DNA from: Dichotomocladium elegans
Lineage: Eukaryota > Mucoromycota > Mucoromycetes > Mucorales > Lichtheimiaceae
NCBI GenBank assembly: GCA_025716815.1
Contig: JAIXMN010000001.1
Span: forward strand, 744,001-808,000
Direction of reading: 5' to 3'
DNA length: 64,000 bases
The position numbers and the translations under genes were made by a program. Position 1 is the stretch's first letter. Each line of letters starts with the position of its first letter. The notes beneath the pieces are model-generated. The model was given only the letters and a program-made list of their open reading frames with translations. It did not search any database and had not been told where the DNA came from. This document shows positions 37,048 through 47,707 of the stretch, one piece after another.

Positions 37048-37206
37048 ATGCACATCCAATTCTTATCAAACCGACCTCCGAATACGCCCAATACAATTTC
37101 GTTTCTAACAGCACCACGGACGGTATGTCGATTGCTGAAATACGCTATGCGAACCGCCTAGGACTAAAAAAACCAAAATAAACAGTATCAATAAATGATG
37201 GAAATC

Positions 37207-37404
37207 GTCAATGAAAAGAGCATGTGACCCGCCGCTGTATTTACTGCAGCATCGTTCATCACAAAGAAATTATGCAAGTACTCTCGGAATGCAATAACAG
37301 GACGTTTCCAAGCTCCTGTACCGATTAAAGGATCAACGAGTCGATGAAAAGAGCATATGATCCGCCGCTGTATCTACTGCAGCATTGTTTATCACAAAGA
37401 AATT
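37207..37404. repeat. 65-bp direct repeat, two copies
   Basis: Copy 1 is 37207-37271, copy 2 is 37340-37404. Both begin GTC[A/G]ATGAAAAGAGCAT and end ATCACAAAGAAATT, with only a handful of mismatches (mostly C/T). They are 133 bp apart start to start, separated by 68 bp of unrelated sequence. Confidence 0.9.
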
Positions 37405-39560
37405 TCTTCTGCTCCTCCTTGATTTCCTATAAATAATGGACAACTGAGAAATCTCCTTTCTCCATCGACTTCATCCCGACCCTCTCTTCCATGGTCTTAT
37501 CCGGTATGATTATTACAACTAACATCCACTGTCCTTTATAGATTAACCAATCGTACCCGTGCTTGATGAGCCATGGAAGAGAGGAGTTCCTGAACACCCT
37601 TCCGCTCCTTCCGCTCTTTTTCGCTGCCACCGCAGGCCCCATTCCGCTCCTTCCCTCCGCCGCCGCCATTCCCTCGTTTGGCGCCCTGGCAGCCGCCGCC
37701 TGTCCCTTCTGGTGTGCTGGCTCTCTCCTCCTGTTTCTCCGCCCCGGTTATCGCCGGGACTACCCAGGATAACTCCTGGGTCCTTCGGGGCCCTTGAGTG
37801 TAAGTTAAAGCGTATGGAGGAGTAGGGTTTTTCTGTTGACTAACAGGTTTTAATCCATGGATGCGAAATCTTTTTACCTATTGATACGACAAATTTATAT
37901 AATTCAATGCGACATTATTTTATCTTGTTTACGACATTTATTTTTGAAAATAAAGTAAGACATAATACTATTTACAAATGTGAAGAGATATCATTCATAT
38001 TTGCGACTGAATGGCAACATTGCGTGACAGAAAACTCCTAATAGCGTCTCAGCAGGACCCTATCAGGACTTTCTTTATAAAACATGAGGAGCTGTGTTTT
38101 TAGCTAATACAATGAACTAATTCTTTAGTCGCAACAGCAAGAGAAATGCCTCTCGTCGCCCTGCTATCAGGCCGCGTAACAAAAAAAAATTAGCATTGCA
38201 CATACTAAATGTCAAGATCAACTTCACATGCCCCAAAGCTTGATTTCAGCGTTTGAACGGGGAGGATAACACATATCCAGACGCGTCTTCTGAACAAGAT
38301 GACTCTTCGGGTTCAAGGTGACCTTTTGGATATTTGAATATTTAGGAGCAGACTTCACGACTTCAAACCATCGATATAAAGATAATAAGAAGGTTAACAG
38401 CGTTTAGGATCAAACATCACAAGAAGTGCTTTTTTGTTCATATGTAGCAGTCTCACTAGGTTCAGGTTAGTGTTAACCAGCTGCAATGTGTTTTGAAGCA
38501 CACCCCTCCTTCAGATAACAACACATGTAGGCCCTCGGAATTATAACAACGACCCATTCTTCCAAATTTGACTTCCCACTCATGGAGAGATACCGATAGA
38601 TGTAATACATAGATCTGAAAAGCAATCTATAGATCTGCAATGTGTGGGGAAGGCAAATACTGATATTCTCTATGGAGCTGCATGTATGAGCTCATTGCTT
38701 TGGGTTGCCCGTCAGGGCTCCAAAGTCTGAGGACATGCTGCTGATGGGTGCTTGCATTGCTGTACAAGTGAGACCAAGACTAAGTGAATTTTGATCATTT
38801 GTTTACGCAGTGGTAAGGTTCAGCCACTCAACCAAAGAAGCATCTTGACCATCAATTTTTAGATCCTCTTGCAGGGTCGTCAAGTCCATGAACCAAAGGG
38901 ATCTGAACGAACGAACGTATCTCCATACTGGATATACGTCTTTGTACAAGAGCATCCACACAGGGCCCGATTAAACTGCGAAGCACGGTTAAAGTTCTCC
39001 CTCTAAAAAAGGTTGTTCATAAGTTAGGAGATGTTAGCAGTAGTCGAGCTGAATCCGCAAGGATAGTTTGCAAAAAGGCGGTTTTGCCCAATGTCTCTGA
39101 CGAAGAATAAAAAGTCCATTCTTCCGTCCTTCATGCGATGTACACTATTGCATAATGTGTAGTGATAAGGGTTAGTCCATTCACGATTGGTTTCAATTGA
39201 TCGACAATGTCTTTTGGGACGTGGTTTTCGCTTCAGCCCAATTTCATCCATTCACACCCAGATGAATTGAGAGGTACGCGACTTTTTTGAGATGGAGCAA
39301 AGATGTCTATCCTTCCAATCTAAGGACAGCCGGCCCTCCCTTCTTTCTCTCTCTCGCGTTGACTCAATTGTCTCAGAGTCAGTTATATCCACGTGCATCT
39401 AGCAGAGATGCTACATTCATGTGCATAACAGAGGGAACCATTTTTACTAACCGACAACGCCCTGTCGTTGGCTATTTACTTCATTAATTCTCTCTCCTCG
39501 TCTTCTTCTGCTTCTTTCTTCCTTCCTTTCTTTCTTTCTTAGCCTCTTTGTCCCGCATCC

Positions 39561-41306
39561 ATGTCCGAGAGTGACTCCTCCAGTAGCCGGTCCAATCGCA
39601 GTTTCTACACTAGCCAAAGTTCGTTTGACGACGTCACGCTCCTGGTCTCCTCGCCTGCATCACAGGACAGCTGCTACGGCTCTATTGGCGCCATGCCGCC
39701 TACATCAAACAAGGCCTCAGATGCAGTGGACCTGGATGCGCTCCAGGCGAATTGCCCGGGATACGGTACCAACTCGACGTTCGGATCGGCCATGAACCTC
39801 GTCAACGCCATGATGGGATCAGGGATCATTGGACTTCCGCTGGCTCTGCACTTGTGCGGGTTCTGGGCAGGCATCGCCATCTCCATTATGGTGGCTGGGT
39901 TAACCTGCACAGCCATGCATCTGTTGGTGCTATCAGGGATCCGGGCCGGTCAATATACCCTCGTTGATTTGTGTCGAGTCAGTCTGACGGGTGCTGCTGG
40001 TGCTCAGGTTGTCAACTTTCTCCTCGTCTTTCATACGGGCGGCACCGCCCTGTCGTATTACATATGTATGTTATGTTACGCCTCTGCTGAAAAGAGACGA
40101 GATGGGAGCCGACGCGCGCTCTAATTCAAACCTTACTACTACAACAGTATTAGGCGATATGCTTCCCCATCTTCTCGGCGACATGCTCCCTTGCTTGGCT
40201 AATCGGCAAGTAGCTGTTGTTTCCTTTGGATTCATCTTCGTAAGCTATACACACAAACATACATCAATGTACATATGCACACATTTATATAACAAATGCT
40301 CATCCTTACTCCACAGTGCATGCCTCTTTGTTTACCGCGGTCCATGGCACCTCTTGCAAAATGGTCTACGCTTGGCGTGCTGCTGCTCCCCATCATTCTC
40401 GTTTGTGTTGCTACTCGGGTCCCGGTCTACCATCACCCTTTCGAGCTCGTCTGGATCAATCCCTCCGTTAGTCAAATCTTCAAAGGTCTAGCGATCCTCA
40501 GCCTTTCTTTTGGTTGTTCCCAGAACGTCTTTAGTATCTTCCTGAGCCAGCGAGACCAGCGCCCGCATCAATTCCTCGTTGCTGACTCGACTGCTATTCT
40601 CATTGGTTATGTCATCAACATCACCTTTGCTGTACTTGGGTTCCTGTGCTTTGGCGATCAGACTATCAAGGCCAACGTCCTCCTCAACTTTCCACAGGAC
40701 GATCGCGCCATCAATCTAGCACGACTCACACTTTGTGCTTTTATCCTCATTACTATTCCGTAAGTATGAATCGTCTGATACCACAATCGTGTGCTTTTTT
40801 CTTTTCAAGTAAAAAAGATATCTGATATCCGTATTAAAAAAAACAGCATGTCCCTCCACCCCTGCCGAGAAGCATTACAGAAGATGCTAGGCCACAACAC
40901 AGAAGGCAGAATCCCGTCCAATAAACAGCATTACTTTGTCACCCTTCTTGTTTTCGGCATCGTCCTCTACCTCGGCGCAACTTTAACAGAACTCGGACAA
41001 GTATTTGGGATCGTTGGCGGGTTTTCAACGACAGCTATAGGTATAAAAAAAAAAAAAAACTCTCCTTCCACCATTGACTTGATATATATATATATATATA
41101 CATCTATTCTCGCTTCCATCATAGGTCTCCTTTTACCTGCTGCAGCATACATTAGTATCTTCTTCCCTGAACTCGTGTCGCGTTCCAAATCCATGGACGA
41201 TCCATCCGTGGTGAAAGGCTCCTGGATGCTGATGAGCTGTGCCATTTTCCTGGTCATCATCAGCGGCCCTATCATGTACTTTGCCATCGCAGACGTCTTG
41301 TTATAG
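39561..41306 (+). CDS. Amino-acid transporter of the AAAP/SLC38-AVT family
   Basis: A multi-pass amino-acid permease of the auxin/amino-acid permease superfamily (SLC38 in animals, AVT vacuolar transporters in yeast). Exons 39561-40065, 40154-40239, 40317-40759, 40847-41040, 41125-41306 (469 residues). A Ser-rich cytosolic tail of about 70 residues leads to the family signature in TM1, STFGSAMNLVNAMMGSGIIG. About ten more hydrophobic segments follow, including ISIMVAGLTCTAMHLLVL, GVLLLPIILVCVATRVPVY, LAILSLSFGCSQNVFSIFL, GYVINITFAVLGFLCFG, YFVTLLVFGIVLYLGATL, LLLPAAAYISIFFPELV and a closing TM. Vacuolar versus plasma-membrane location cannot be told; the yeast AVT6/AVT7 exporters are the closest kind in layout. 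A (TA)n run lies in the last intron (41082-41101). Confidence 0.9.
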
Positions 41307-41706
41307 CTATTGTAGTACGTACGTAGCAAATTTCTTTCGTGCGGATGAGCGCGCAGTCTCTATGTGTATATTACTTGCTGGCATACTATAGGAATGATAG
41401 TACGTATAGTACAATTGTTTTCCTTTGTTATTCTTATACTCCCCTACAGATATATATAAATACAAACAGAAAGGAACAGTGCATAGAAATTCATTTTATT
41501 GGAAGCGGTCTGGACGAGCGAGCAAAAAAAAAAAATGGCACGGTTCAAAAAGAGAGCATATTTACAAAAAGGGGATGACGATCATCAACATCTATTTGAT
41601 AGGGGACAATCTTGTCCACCGTATTGCTCTGTATACCTCTCTCTCTCTCTCTCTTTCTTTCTGCTATATATATACTTGGCCTGTCTTTTATTTTCCCTCG
41701 TCTAAC
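41307..41706. other. Short spacer with promoter of small secreted protein gene
   Basis: 400 bp, AT-rich, with an A-run at 41525-41535 and a CT microsatellite at about 41638-41662 just ahead of the next start. No gene seen. Confidence 0.5.
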
Positions 41707-42003
41707 ATGCGTCGTTCTGCTACTTTTTTTCTCTTGTCGTCCGTGCTCTTTCTCTACTCAACATGCCGGGCAGTTACTGTCACTTATGTCACATCAGCAG
41801 GTGCAGCGTACCAGGAAGACATGATCGCAAACACATGTACGGAAATCACCTGGGTCGACAGGTCGCCCAGCCGCATCTCCACATCGGGTCCCGCATGCTC
41901 TATCTTCGAGGATTTAGAGTGCAAGACGGATCCGATAGCGACAGGAACGGACATTGATACCAGCAACGTAGGAAATATCGGATCGATTGTATGCCACGAG
42001 TAG
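41707..42003 (+). CDS. Small secreted cysteine-containing protein
   Basis: A single-exon ORF of 98 residues. MRRSATFFLLSSVLFLYSTC is a signal peptide, likely cut near CRA|VTV. The mature part is about 76 residues with four cysteines (in NTCTE, GPACS, LECKT, IVCHE), enough for two disulfides, and is Thr/Ser/Asp rich. A C/T tract stands directly upstream. No family is recognised; the size, signal and cysteines resemble fungal small secreted or effector-like proteins. Lack of introns and small size leave some doubt that it is expressed. Its stop is 166 bp from the stop of the convergent esterase gene. Confidence 0.6.
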   Translation: MRRSATFFLLSSVLFLYSTCRAVTVTYVTSAGAAYQEDMIANTCTEITWVDRSPSRISTSGPACSIFEDLECKTDPIATGTDIDTSNVGNIGSIVCHE

Positions 42004-42169
42004 TTTTGCTTTGGTTTCCCCCAAATCCTGTAGTGCTTTTGTTTGTCAGAGAGAAAAGAAACGGATTCCAAGTATTACGGTGGAGAGGGATTTTTTTTTG
42101 ATTATAGAAAGTGGAAGATTTGGGGTCAGAGAAACAAAAAGGAGGAGGGGATTCCCCTCCTCGCTATTT

Positions 42170-43474
42170 TCATGGAAAAAGGAGCGACATCTTGGTCGCC
42201 AAGGGGGCCATGCCCGAGGCGGTGACGAGGTTACAGACGGGGTCCTTCCCATAGCCATAGCAGAGGACAAAGTCGCCTTTGAGCGAATGAGCTTCCCGGT
42301 TAAGAAAGAGACGGATGGTGTTGGGTGAGTCGATAGCTGCTCTGACGATGATGGGGTATGACTTTTCCAAATCTGGCGTCCACACACTGAACCCTTGCAC
42401 GCCCGTCTCCTCCACTTTTGGATGCCACCTCTCAGCGAGTTCGAGCTTGACGACGATCGACAGCAGCGATATGGATGGGGCGACCTCGACGCGCTCGATC
42501 GTCGCACGGTCAAACCGTGGCACAATCGCACGGCCAGGGCGCGTGGCAACGGCGTGCGCAGCCACTCGGCCCAACCGGCGGCCGACCTTGGCCAATCCGC
42601 GGGCGCTCAGATGGACAAAATCGTCGAGTTCGCCGTCGAGGCTTGATACGCCGTAGACGCCCGGCAGAGCATCAAAGAGTGTCTGCTGCTCAAAGCGTAT
42701 TTGACTCCAGGCCCTGTCAAGTGGCTGGGTACTGACGAAGCGCCCGATCTGAACACAACAGACGGGCACCGATGGCACGTCGAATCGCATCCGTTCAAAG
42801 AGCTCGCGGGTCTTGCCGCCATAGTCTGCATCCGCAGCGATGGTTGCGTCTGTTTCGCCCTGATACCAGAGTATCCCACGGATTGCGCCACCCACAGCTG
42901 CGATGCGGGCACGCATCGCGCCGTACAGGCTGTTGTCGTCCGGGTTTGCTTGAGCATCATCCAGCCACTGGTCCATTGACGTGCCGCCGTGGGCACTGGC
43001 CACAAGACCGAGCGGGAGAAGAGGGTCTTGGAGCGCTTCTCGATAGGCTTCCGCAAACCACAAGCCAAGCCCGGCACCGCGCACATCACCAAGCGAGGGA
43101 TCGCGAACGGTCGGGTCAGGAATGCGCTGATGAACGCGCCGGGGTGACTCGCTAAGCCGATGAAGCGGGTCGGCCGCAGCAGAGGCCCATGTCTCATTCG
43201 ACTGGAAGATGTGCACGGACGCCATCGGCTGCCGCACAAGAAGCTCCTGCGTCACCGGGTCACGCAAAAAACCGTAACCGCGCATGTTACTCTGGCCGGC
43301 CATCACCCAAATGTCGCCCACGTAGACATTGCGGGCTTGGCCAAGGGTGTACGGTCCACCCACTTTCAGGACCAGAGGTTCTGTTGCATCCGCAGAGAGG
43401 CGCACAAGGGCAGTGTTGGTAGCGGGATCGCGCTGGAGAACTTGGTTACTCGAGACAGTGGTGTAGATGACCAT
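42170..43474 (-). CDS. SGNH-fold carbohydrate esterase, sialate O-acetylesterase-like, intronless
   Basis: 434 residues in a single exon. The layout is that of SASA-type esterases (sialate O-acetylesterase, carbohydrate esterase family 6), which remove O-acetyl groups from sugars. Seen are the lead motif SSNQVLQRDPATNTALVRLS and the nucleophile block GDIWVMAGQSNMRGYGFLRD (Ser in GQSNM). AHGGTSMDQWLDD, GGAIRGILWYQGETDAT with the oxyanion-hole region, and the catalytic Asp-His pair in DDFVHLSARGLAKVGRRLGR follow. A C-terminal beta-rich part of about 110 residues follows. No signal peptide is apparent, so it may be cytosolic, or a short 5' exon is missing. It is GC-rich and intron-free while almost all neighbours are split, which hints at transfer from bacteria or retroposition. 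The actual substrate is unknown. Confidence 0.82.
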   Translation of the reverse strand: MVIYTTVSSNQVLQRDPATNTALVRLSADATEPLVLKVGGPYTLGQARNVYVGDIWVMAGQSNMRGYGFLRDPVTQELLVRQPMASVHIFQSNETWASAAADPLHRLSESPRRVHQRIPDPTVRDPSLGDVRGAGLGLWFAEAYREALQDPLLPLGLVASAHGGTSMDQWLDDAQANPDDNSLYGAMRARIAAVGGAIRGILWYQGETDATIAADADYGGKTRELFERMRFDVPSVPVCCVQIGRFVSTQPLDRAWSQIRFEQQTLFDALPGVYGVSSLDGELDDFVHLSARGLAKVGRRLGRVAAHAVATRPGRAIVPRFDRATIERVEVAPSISLLSIVVKLELAERWHPKVEETGVQGFSVWTPDLEKSYPIIVRAAIDSPNTIRLFLNREAHSLKGDFVLCYGYGKDPVCNLVTASGMAPLATKMSLLFP

Positions 43475-44075
43475 TGCGCAACAAGATGTGGTGCCATGAT
43501 ACCATTTTAAGATAATGTCGGACTATTCAGGCGAAGGGCGCGTGGACCCCGTTTTGCAAGGAAAGGAAAAATCGGGCTGAAAGGCTCAGCTGTAAAACCA
43601 AAAACCAAAACGGAAGTTTGCTCTGGGGTCACCAGGTGGGGAAGACAGAGGAAAACCTGTCAACCATCGTGGAACAAGCGATCGCATGAACAATGGATGA
43701 CAGCAGAAGGGACAAGGTTGTGATCGGGTTGAGGGAGGTTAGACCTCGTTCTCAGGATGTCGATCAATAAAGAAGTATGTGTACGACATAGCCATATGCA
43801 GGTTGTTGATCCTCTATCACCCGCTTAATTGTTTCTCTATTGTAACGATAGATCGCACATACACACATCTCTCTGTTGAGTTCTGGCGCCATTCGATCTT
43901 TCGCACGGTATCTTTTTTTTCTCTTTCTCTCTATCTATCATTCACTCTCGCACGGCTGGCACACATGCACGCACATAAACGGCATCTAGATCTCAGCCCG
44001 TCCTGTCCCTATTTTACTTTGGTCGTTCTTTTTCCTCTCTTTTAACATTTTGCTCAGACTGTTCCCATTGCATTC
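43475..44075. other. Divergent promoter region, esterase and G-beta genes
   Basis: 600 bp shared by two divergent starts, with pyrimidine-rich tracts near 43912-43940 and 44020-44045 upstream of the G-beta start. Nothing coding seen. Confidence 0.5.
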
Positions 44076-45384
44076 ATGAACGACCCCAATGAACTGACCG
44101 AGCGTATTGCTGCTGCTAGACGAGAGGCTGAGCTACTAAAAGAGCGAATTAAAGCCCGGCGCGCTGCTCTTGCTGACACTTCCTGTAAGGGCGTGGACCA
44201 TAGATACCTTCCTTGTTTCATCTCTAATAACAATAATTTTGATGATGGCGGGTGGGGGGGATCAGTGCGCGACATGGCCAAGGATATTCCATCGATTCCA
44301 CGGACGGTCATGAAAGTCCGTCGACAGCTCCGCGGACATCTCGCGAAGATCTATGCGATGCACTGGGCTCAGGATGCGCAGCACCTCGTATCTGCGTCGC
44401 AGGACGGCAAGCTGATGGTATGGAACGCCTATTCGACGAACAAAATTCATGCGATCCCGCTGCGTTCGGCATGGGTCATGACGTGTGCATACGCACCGTC
44501 CGGTAACTACGTTGCCAGCGGCGGCCTCGACAATGTCTGTTCGGTGTACAACATCAATAGCACCCGCAGCCAGGGTCCTACACGGCCTGTGCGTGAGCTC
44601 GTCGGGCATCAGGGCTATCTGACGTGCTGCCGCTTCATCAACGATGCTCGGGTGTTGACATCGTCGGGCGACACAACATGCATGCTCTGGGACATTGACG
44701 CAGGCGTGGGGCTGGTTGCGTTCGAAGACCATCAGTCCGACGTCATGAGTTTGTCCATCTCCCCCGAGAACCCAAACGTGTTCGTATCGGCTGGTTGCGA
44801 TGCACTGGCCAAGGTATGGGATATCAGGACAGGCAAGTGTCTCCAGACCTTTGTGGGACATGATTCGGATATCAACTCTGTCCAGTAAGTCTCTTCACAA
44901 AAGCATCAATGGTTTAACTAGACCAGCCCAGCCATTGAACGTCTTGCTCTTTTCAAGGTTTTTCCCGGATGGCCTGGCATTTGGCACAGGTTCGGACGAT
45001 GCGACCTGTCGGCTCTTTGATATTCGAGCGGACTGCGAAATCAATTGTTTCGGGGCCGAGAGTGTGGGTAACAGTGTCACAGCCGTCGATTTCTCGATCT
45101 CGGGTCGACTCCTCTTTGCAGGCTACGACGACTTTGGGTCACGCGTGTGGGATAGTCTGAAAGGCGAACTGCTTGGCACGCTCAACGGGCACGAAAACCG
45201 CGTCTCGTGCCTCGGCGTTGCAAAAGATGGCATGGCATTATGTACCGGTAGTTGGGATAGCACGCTCAAGGTAATGTACATGGATGGCATGGTGGGACCA
45301 TCCGGGGCTGAGCCCAATTAACCTATTCGGCCACCGCCTCGGCTTATGATGCTAATCGTCTGTTTGCCTCAGGTCTGGGCTTAA
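44076..45384 (+). CDS. GPB1: Heterotrimeric G-protein beta subunit
   Basis: Seven-bladed WD40 G-beta that pairs with G-gamma at the plasma membrane and signals in mating and growth pathways. Exons 44076-44184, 44266-44884, 44958-45270, 45373-45384 give 350 residues. The N-terminal helix ([20 protein letters not shown]) forms the G-gamma coiled coil. Blades show [99 protein letters not shown]-type blade six and a final WDSTLKVWA. The last exon encodes only VWA and the stop, so the final intron (45271-45372) sits three residues from the end. Intron 1 (81 nt) has no stop and is a multiple of three. Confidence 0.96.
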
Positions 45385-45616
45385 CCTCTCTTCTGAACAG
45401 CTGGCACTAGGGTCTAATCTGGTAATTGACCATCTATTATTTCTGTATCACCGAACATCCTCCCGCTTTCTCTTGTAGCACGTCCTTTTTCATTGCATGC
45501 CACCCTCCCCGATTCCTCGGTTCTTTCGATTATGTACTCTACTCTTCTCCTGCATCCATATATACACCTATATTTTTTTTTATTCTCTGCCGTACTGATA
45601 ATAAATCTGGATCTGT

Positions 45617-46716
45617 TTACGCCCATTTGCCCTCAAGAGGCTTGATGGGATTCGCCTTTCGCTCCAGATCCAATTCTTCGTACACGGATTGGTCCACTCC
45701 CACGTGTTTGACATAATCTTCGTCCTTGTCTTGCAGCTCTTTGAGGTCTTTGCCGGCCTCACCCAATTCCTTCTCGACATCCTTTGTTGCGCCGACCAGC
45801 ATCAGCTCACAGTATTGATAGTTGAGAAATTCGGTAGTGTCTGCCATGGGAGCAAAGCGACGATCCCCAAAGGTCTTCTTGAGCGCGTCGGGATACGACG
45901 CCTTTCGGTCCCCATGCAGCCCGCCTTGCGGAGGCGATGGTTTATCGGGATTCTGGAGATGGTTGTCGCGGGGTGAGGTCCTCAATGTTAATACATGCAC
46001 GCACATGTCTATATATATATTACCTTGACCGATATGACGATGCTCGCCTTTTCTTCGATACTGAACGCCTTTTGAACTTCAGAAATATCGGATGGTAGTG
46101 TCAACATGTACACGAGGTGCGAATGCTGACCATCGTCATGAGAAGTGATCTCGTAGACGCCTTCGCCCTGTTTCCAGCCAAGCGGGATGTGAGGAAAGGA
46201 GATGTATAACAGACACATCCTTTGTTCTTCTCTGTGCCCCCCCCATATAAAACTTACGACGGGTCTCGAAGGTTCGATGGTCCGTTCACCTCTGGTTTTT
46301 GTCGGATACGAGTTTTCCATGAACGCTTCGGTTATATCCTCGCCTGCGTCAGCGACGAAACCCCAGTAGCGTTCATGTTTTTCTGCCTTGGGAAGCTTTT
46401 TGCGGCCGAGAACAATCAGCGTCAACTTGCGTTGGGGCTTGCATGAATGCCAGTATGGCTTCAGGACCACATACACCTTCTGGACGTCATCGGGATCATC
46501 GACCTTCTTTGTATCCATCTGGATACAGATACATGGACCGGTTTAGCCACAGCGCGTTGCATGTAATGTGCAAGCCAGTTTTACCTTGGGACGATACAGA
46601 AAGTAGATGTGGCCCTTCTCGAGCACCTCCGCCTTGTTTGATTTTTGGACTTTGGAAGGCGGGGGCTCGCTAAGCTTACTTTCAACGTCTTTGGATTCTC
46701 TTTTCTTGGGTGGCAT
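45617..46716 (-). CDS. Conserved fungal protein of unknown function (often mislabelled BTB-domain transcription factor)
   Basis: 290 residues from exons 46716-46585, 46518-46258, 46167-46024 and 45952-45617. It opens with a short basic tail (MPPKKRESKD). KGHIYFLYRPKV then starts a compact domain: VYVVLKPYWHS, LTLIVLGRKKLPKAEKHERY, WGFVADAGEDI, GVYEITSHDDGQHSHLVYML and VQKAFSIEEKASIVISVKNP. A C-terminal part with FGDRRFAPMADTTEFLNYQY and KELGEAGKDLKEL closes it. I recognise this order (fungal homologues show KG.IYFF, YIVLRP, AYIITIP, FVVSVKNP) from a widespread fungal family, but no BTB fold or DNA-binding motif is visible and no function is established to my knowledge. Introns are all phase 0. 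Confidence 0.7.
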
Positions 46717-47101
46717 GATGACTCACAACGGGGAGGCGTTTGGATTTGACTCTTGCTTGCATCAGCCTGCCTATTTAACCAGAAATCGCCTTAGCGGGTT
46801 TGGGTTGATGCCATGGGTTTTTGTTTTGAGGATAAGATAACATTCGCGTCATGAATTCAATAACTTGCACGTCATTTCGCTTTTAAAAATGCCGCGTTGC
46901 TTTTCGGGGGGGGGAGGACGAGAGCGGGTGGTTAAAAAAAAAAGTTGGGGGGAGGGCAGGGCGGAGGGGCGGAGGGCTTTCTGCGCTCTCTCTCCCACCG
47001 GTCCGCCCCACCGCAACCCCCACCGCACCACCCCCAAATCATTTCGCAGCCGAGGGGCACCCAAGGGAAATATTCCCTCCCTTTTTGTGTGTACATCCCA
47101 A
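46717..47101. promoter_or_regulatory. Bidirectional promoter between unknown-function gene and eL43
   Basis: A 385-bp spacer between two divergent starts. It contains a run of G (about 46908-46915), an A-run (46936-46945) and a long purine/C-rich GC-dense block (46950-47035). Ribosomal protein genes are strongly transcribed, so the compact spacer probably serves both genes; no specific factor site is claimed. Confidence 0.4.
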
Positions 47102-47533
47102 ATGGTAATGAAAGCATCAGGACGATCCATACATTAAGACGATACTAAAGACGGATGTGGATGGATGGACGATCGGATGGATGGATGGGGATGAATAGGC
47201 CAAACGCACCAAGAAAGTCGGAATCACCGGCAAGTACGGCACTCGTTATGGTGCTTCCTTGAGAAAGCAGGTGAAGAAGATGGAAATCACCCAGCACGCC
47301 ACCTACACCTGCACCTTCTGCGGCAAGGTAAAAGAGAAAAAACAAACGAGTTCGAATGCCGTCGCAATACTGATCATTTTGTACAGGACGCTGTGAAGCG
47401 CACTGCTGTTGGCATCTGGAAGTGCAAGGGCTGCAAGAAGGTCTTGGCTGGCGGTGCTTACACCGTCTCCACCACCGCTGCCACCACCGTCCGTTCAACT
47501 GTCCGTCGTCTCCGCGAGTTGGCCGAGATCTAA
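47102..47533 (+). CDS. RPL43: 60S ribosomal protein eL43 (L37Ae)
   Basis: Large-subunit ribosomal zinc-ribbon protein of 92 residues, exactly the family length. The ATG alone forms exon 1 (47102-47104) and intron 47105-47198 follows. Exon 2 is 47199-47327 and exon 3 47387-47533. The sequence reads [20 protein letters not shown], then CTFCGK and CKGCKK, the four zinc-binding cysteines of the CxxC-x14-CxxC ribbon. It ends [13 protein letters not shown]. The ATG-intron structure is common in ribosomal protein genes and explains the lack of an ATG joined to the coding frame. An ATGG-type tetranucleotide repeat lies in the first intron (about 47160-47190). Confidence 0.96.
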
Positions 47534-47707
47534 AAGATTCGACTATCTCGGCTCCCCCAGACGAATAAAACCACGCAGTTCATGAGCGAAAAAAAAAAAG
47601 AGAAAAGAATGATGGGAAATGAGAAGGGGGGAGACGAGCTCCCACGGGTGTCATGTCATGTGTTTATTGATTGTGGTATATTGGCGTAAGATGCGAATGT
47701 ATGATGA

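Larger units (their letters stand above)
36706..39560. other. Gene-free transposon-debris region
   Basis: About 2.8 kb without a defensible gene. Left part: palindromic sequence resembling DNA-transposon ends (36884-37047). Middle: a 65-bp direct repeat (37207-37271 and 37340-37404), then a GC-rich pyrimidine block (about 37560-37800) unlike its surroundings. Right part (37850-39250) is AT-rich with only short frames; a minus-strand frame at 39024-39251 (MDEIGLKRKPRPKRHC) is basic and might be a transposase scrap, but I cannot place it. The right end carries the transporter promoter with a TTCC/TTTC tract at about 39510-39542. Confidence 0.5.

Noticed and set aside
39024..39251. Minus-strand basic ORF MDEIGLKRKPRPKRHC as a transposase piece
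   Set aside because: Only a weak resemblance to DDE transposase DE(S/I)G surroundings, with no second catalytic motif; left as unassigned debris.
42395..43510. Several plus-strand ORFs of 75-127 codons across the esterase
   Set aside because: Arg/Pro/His-rich frames typical of the antisense of a GC-rich gene; no motifs.
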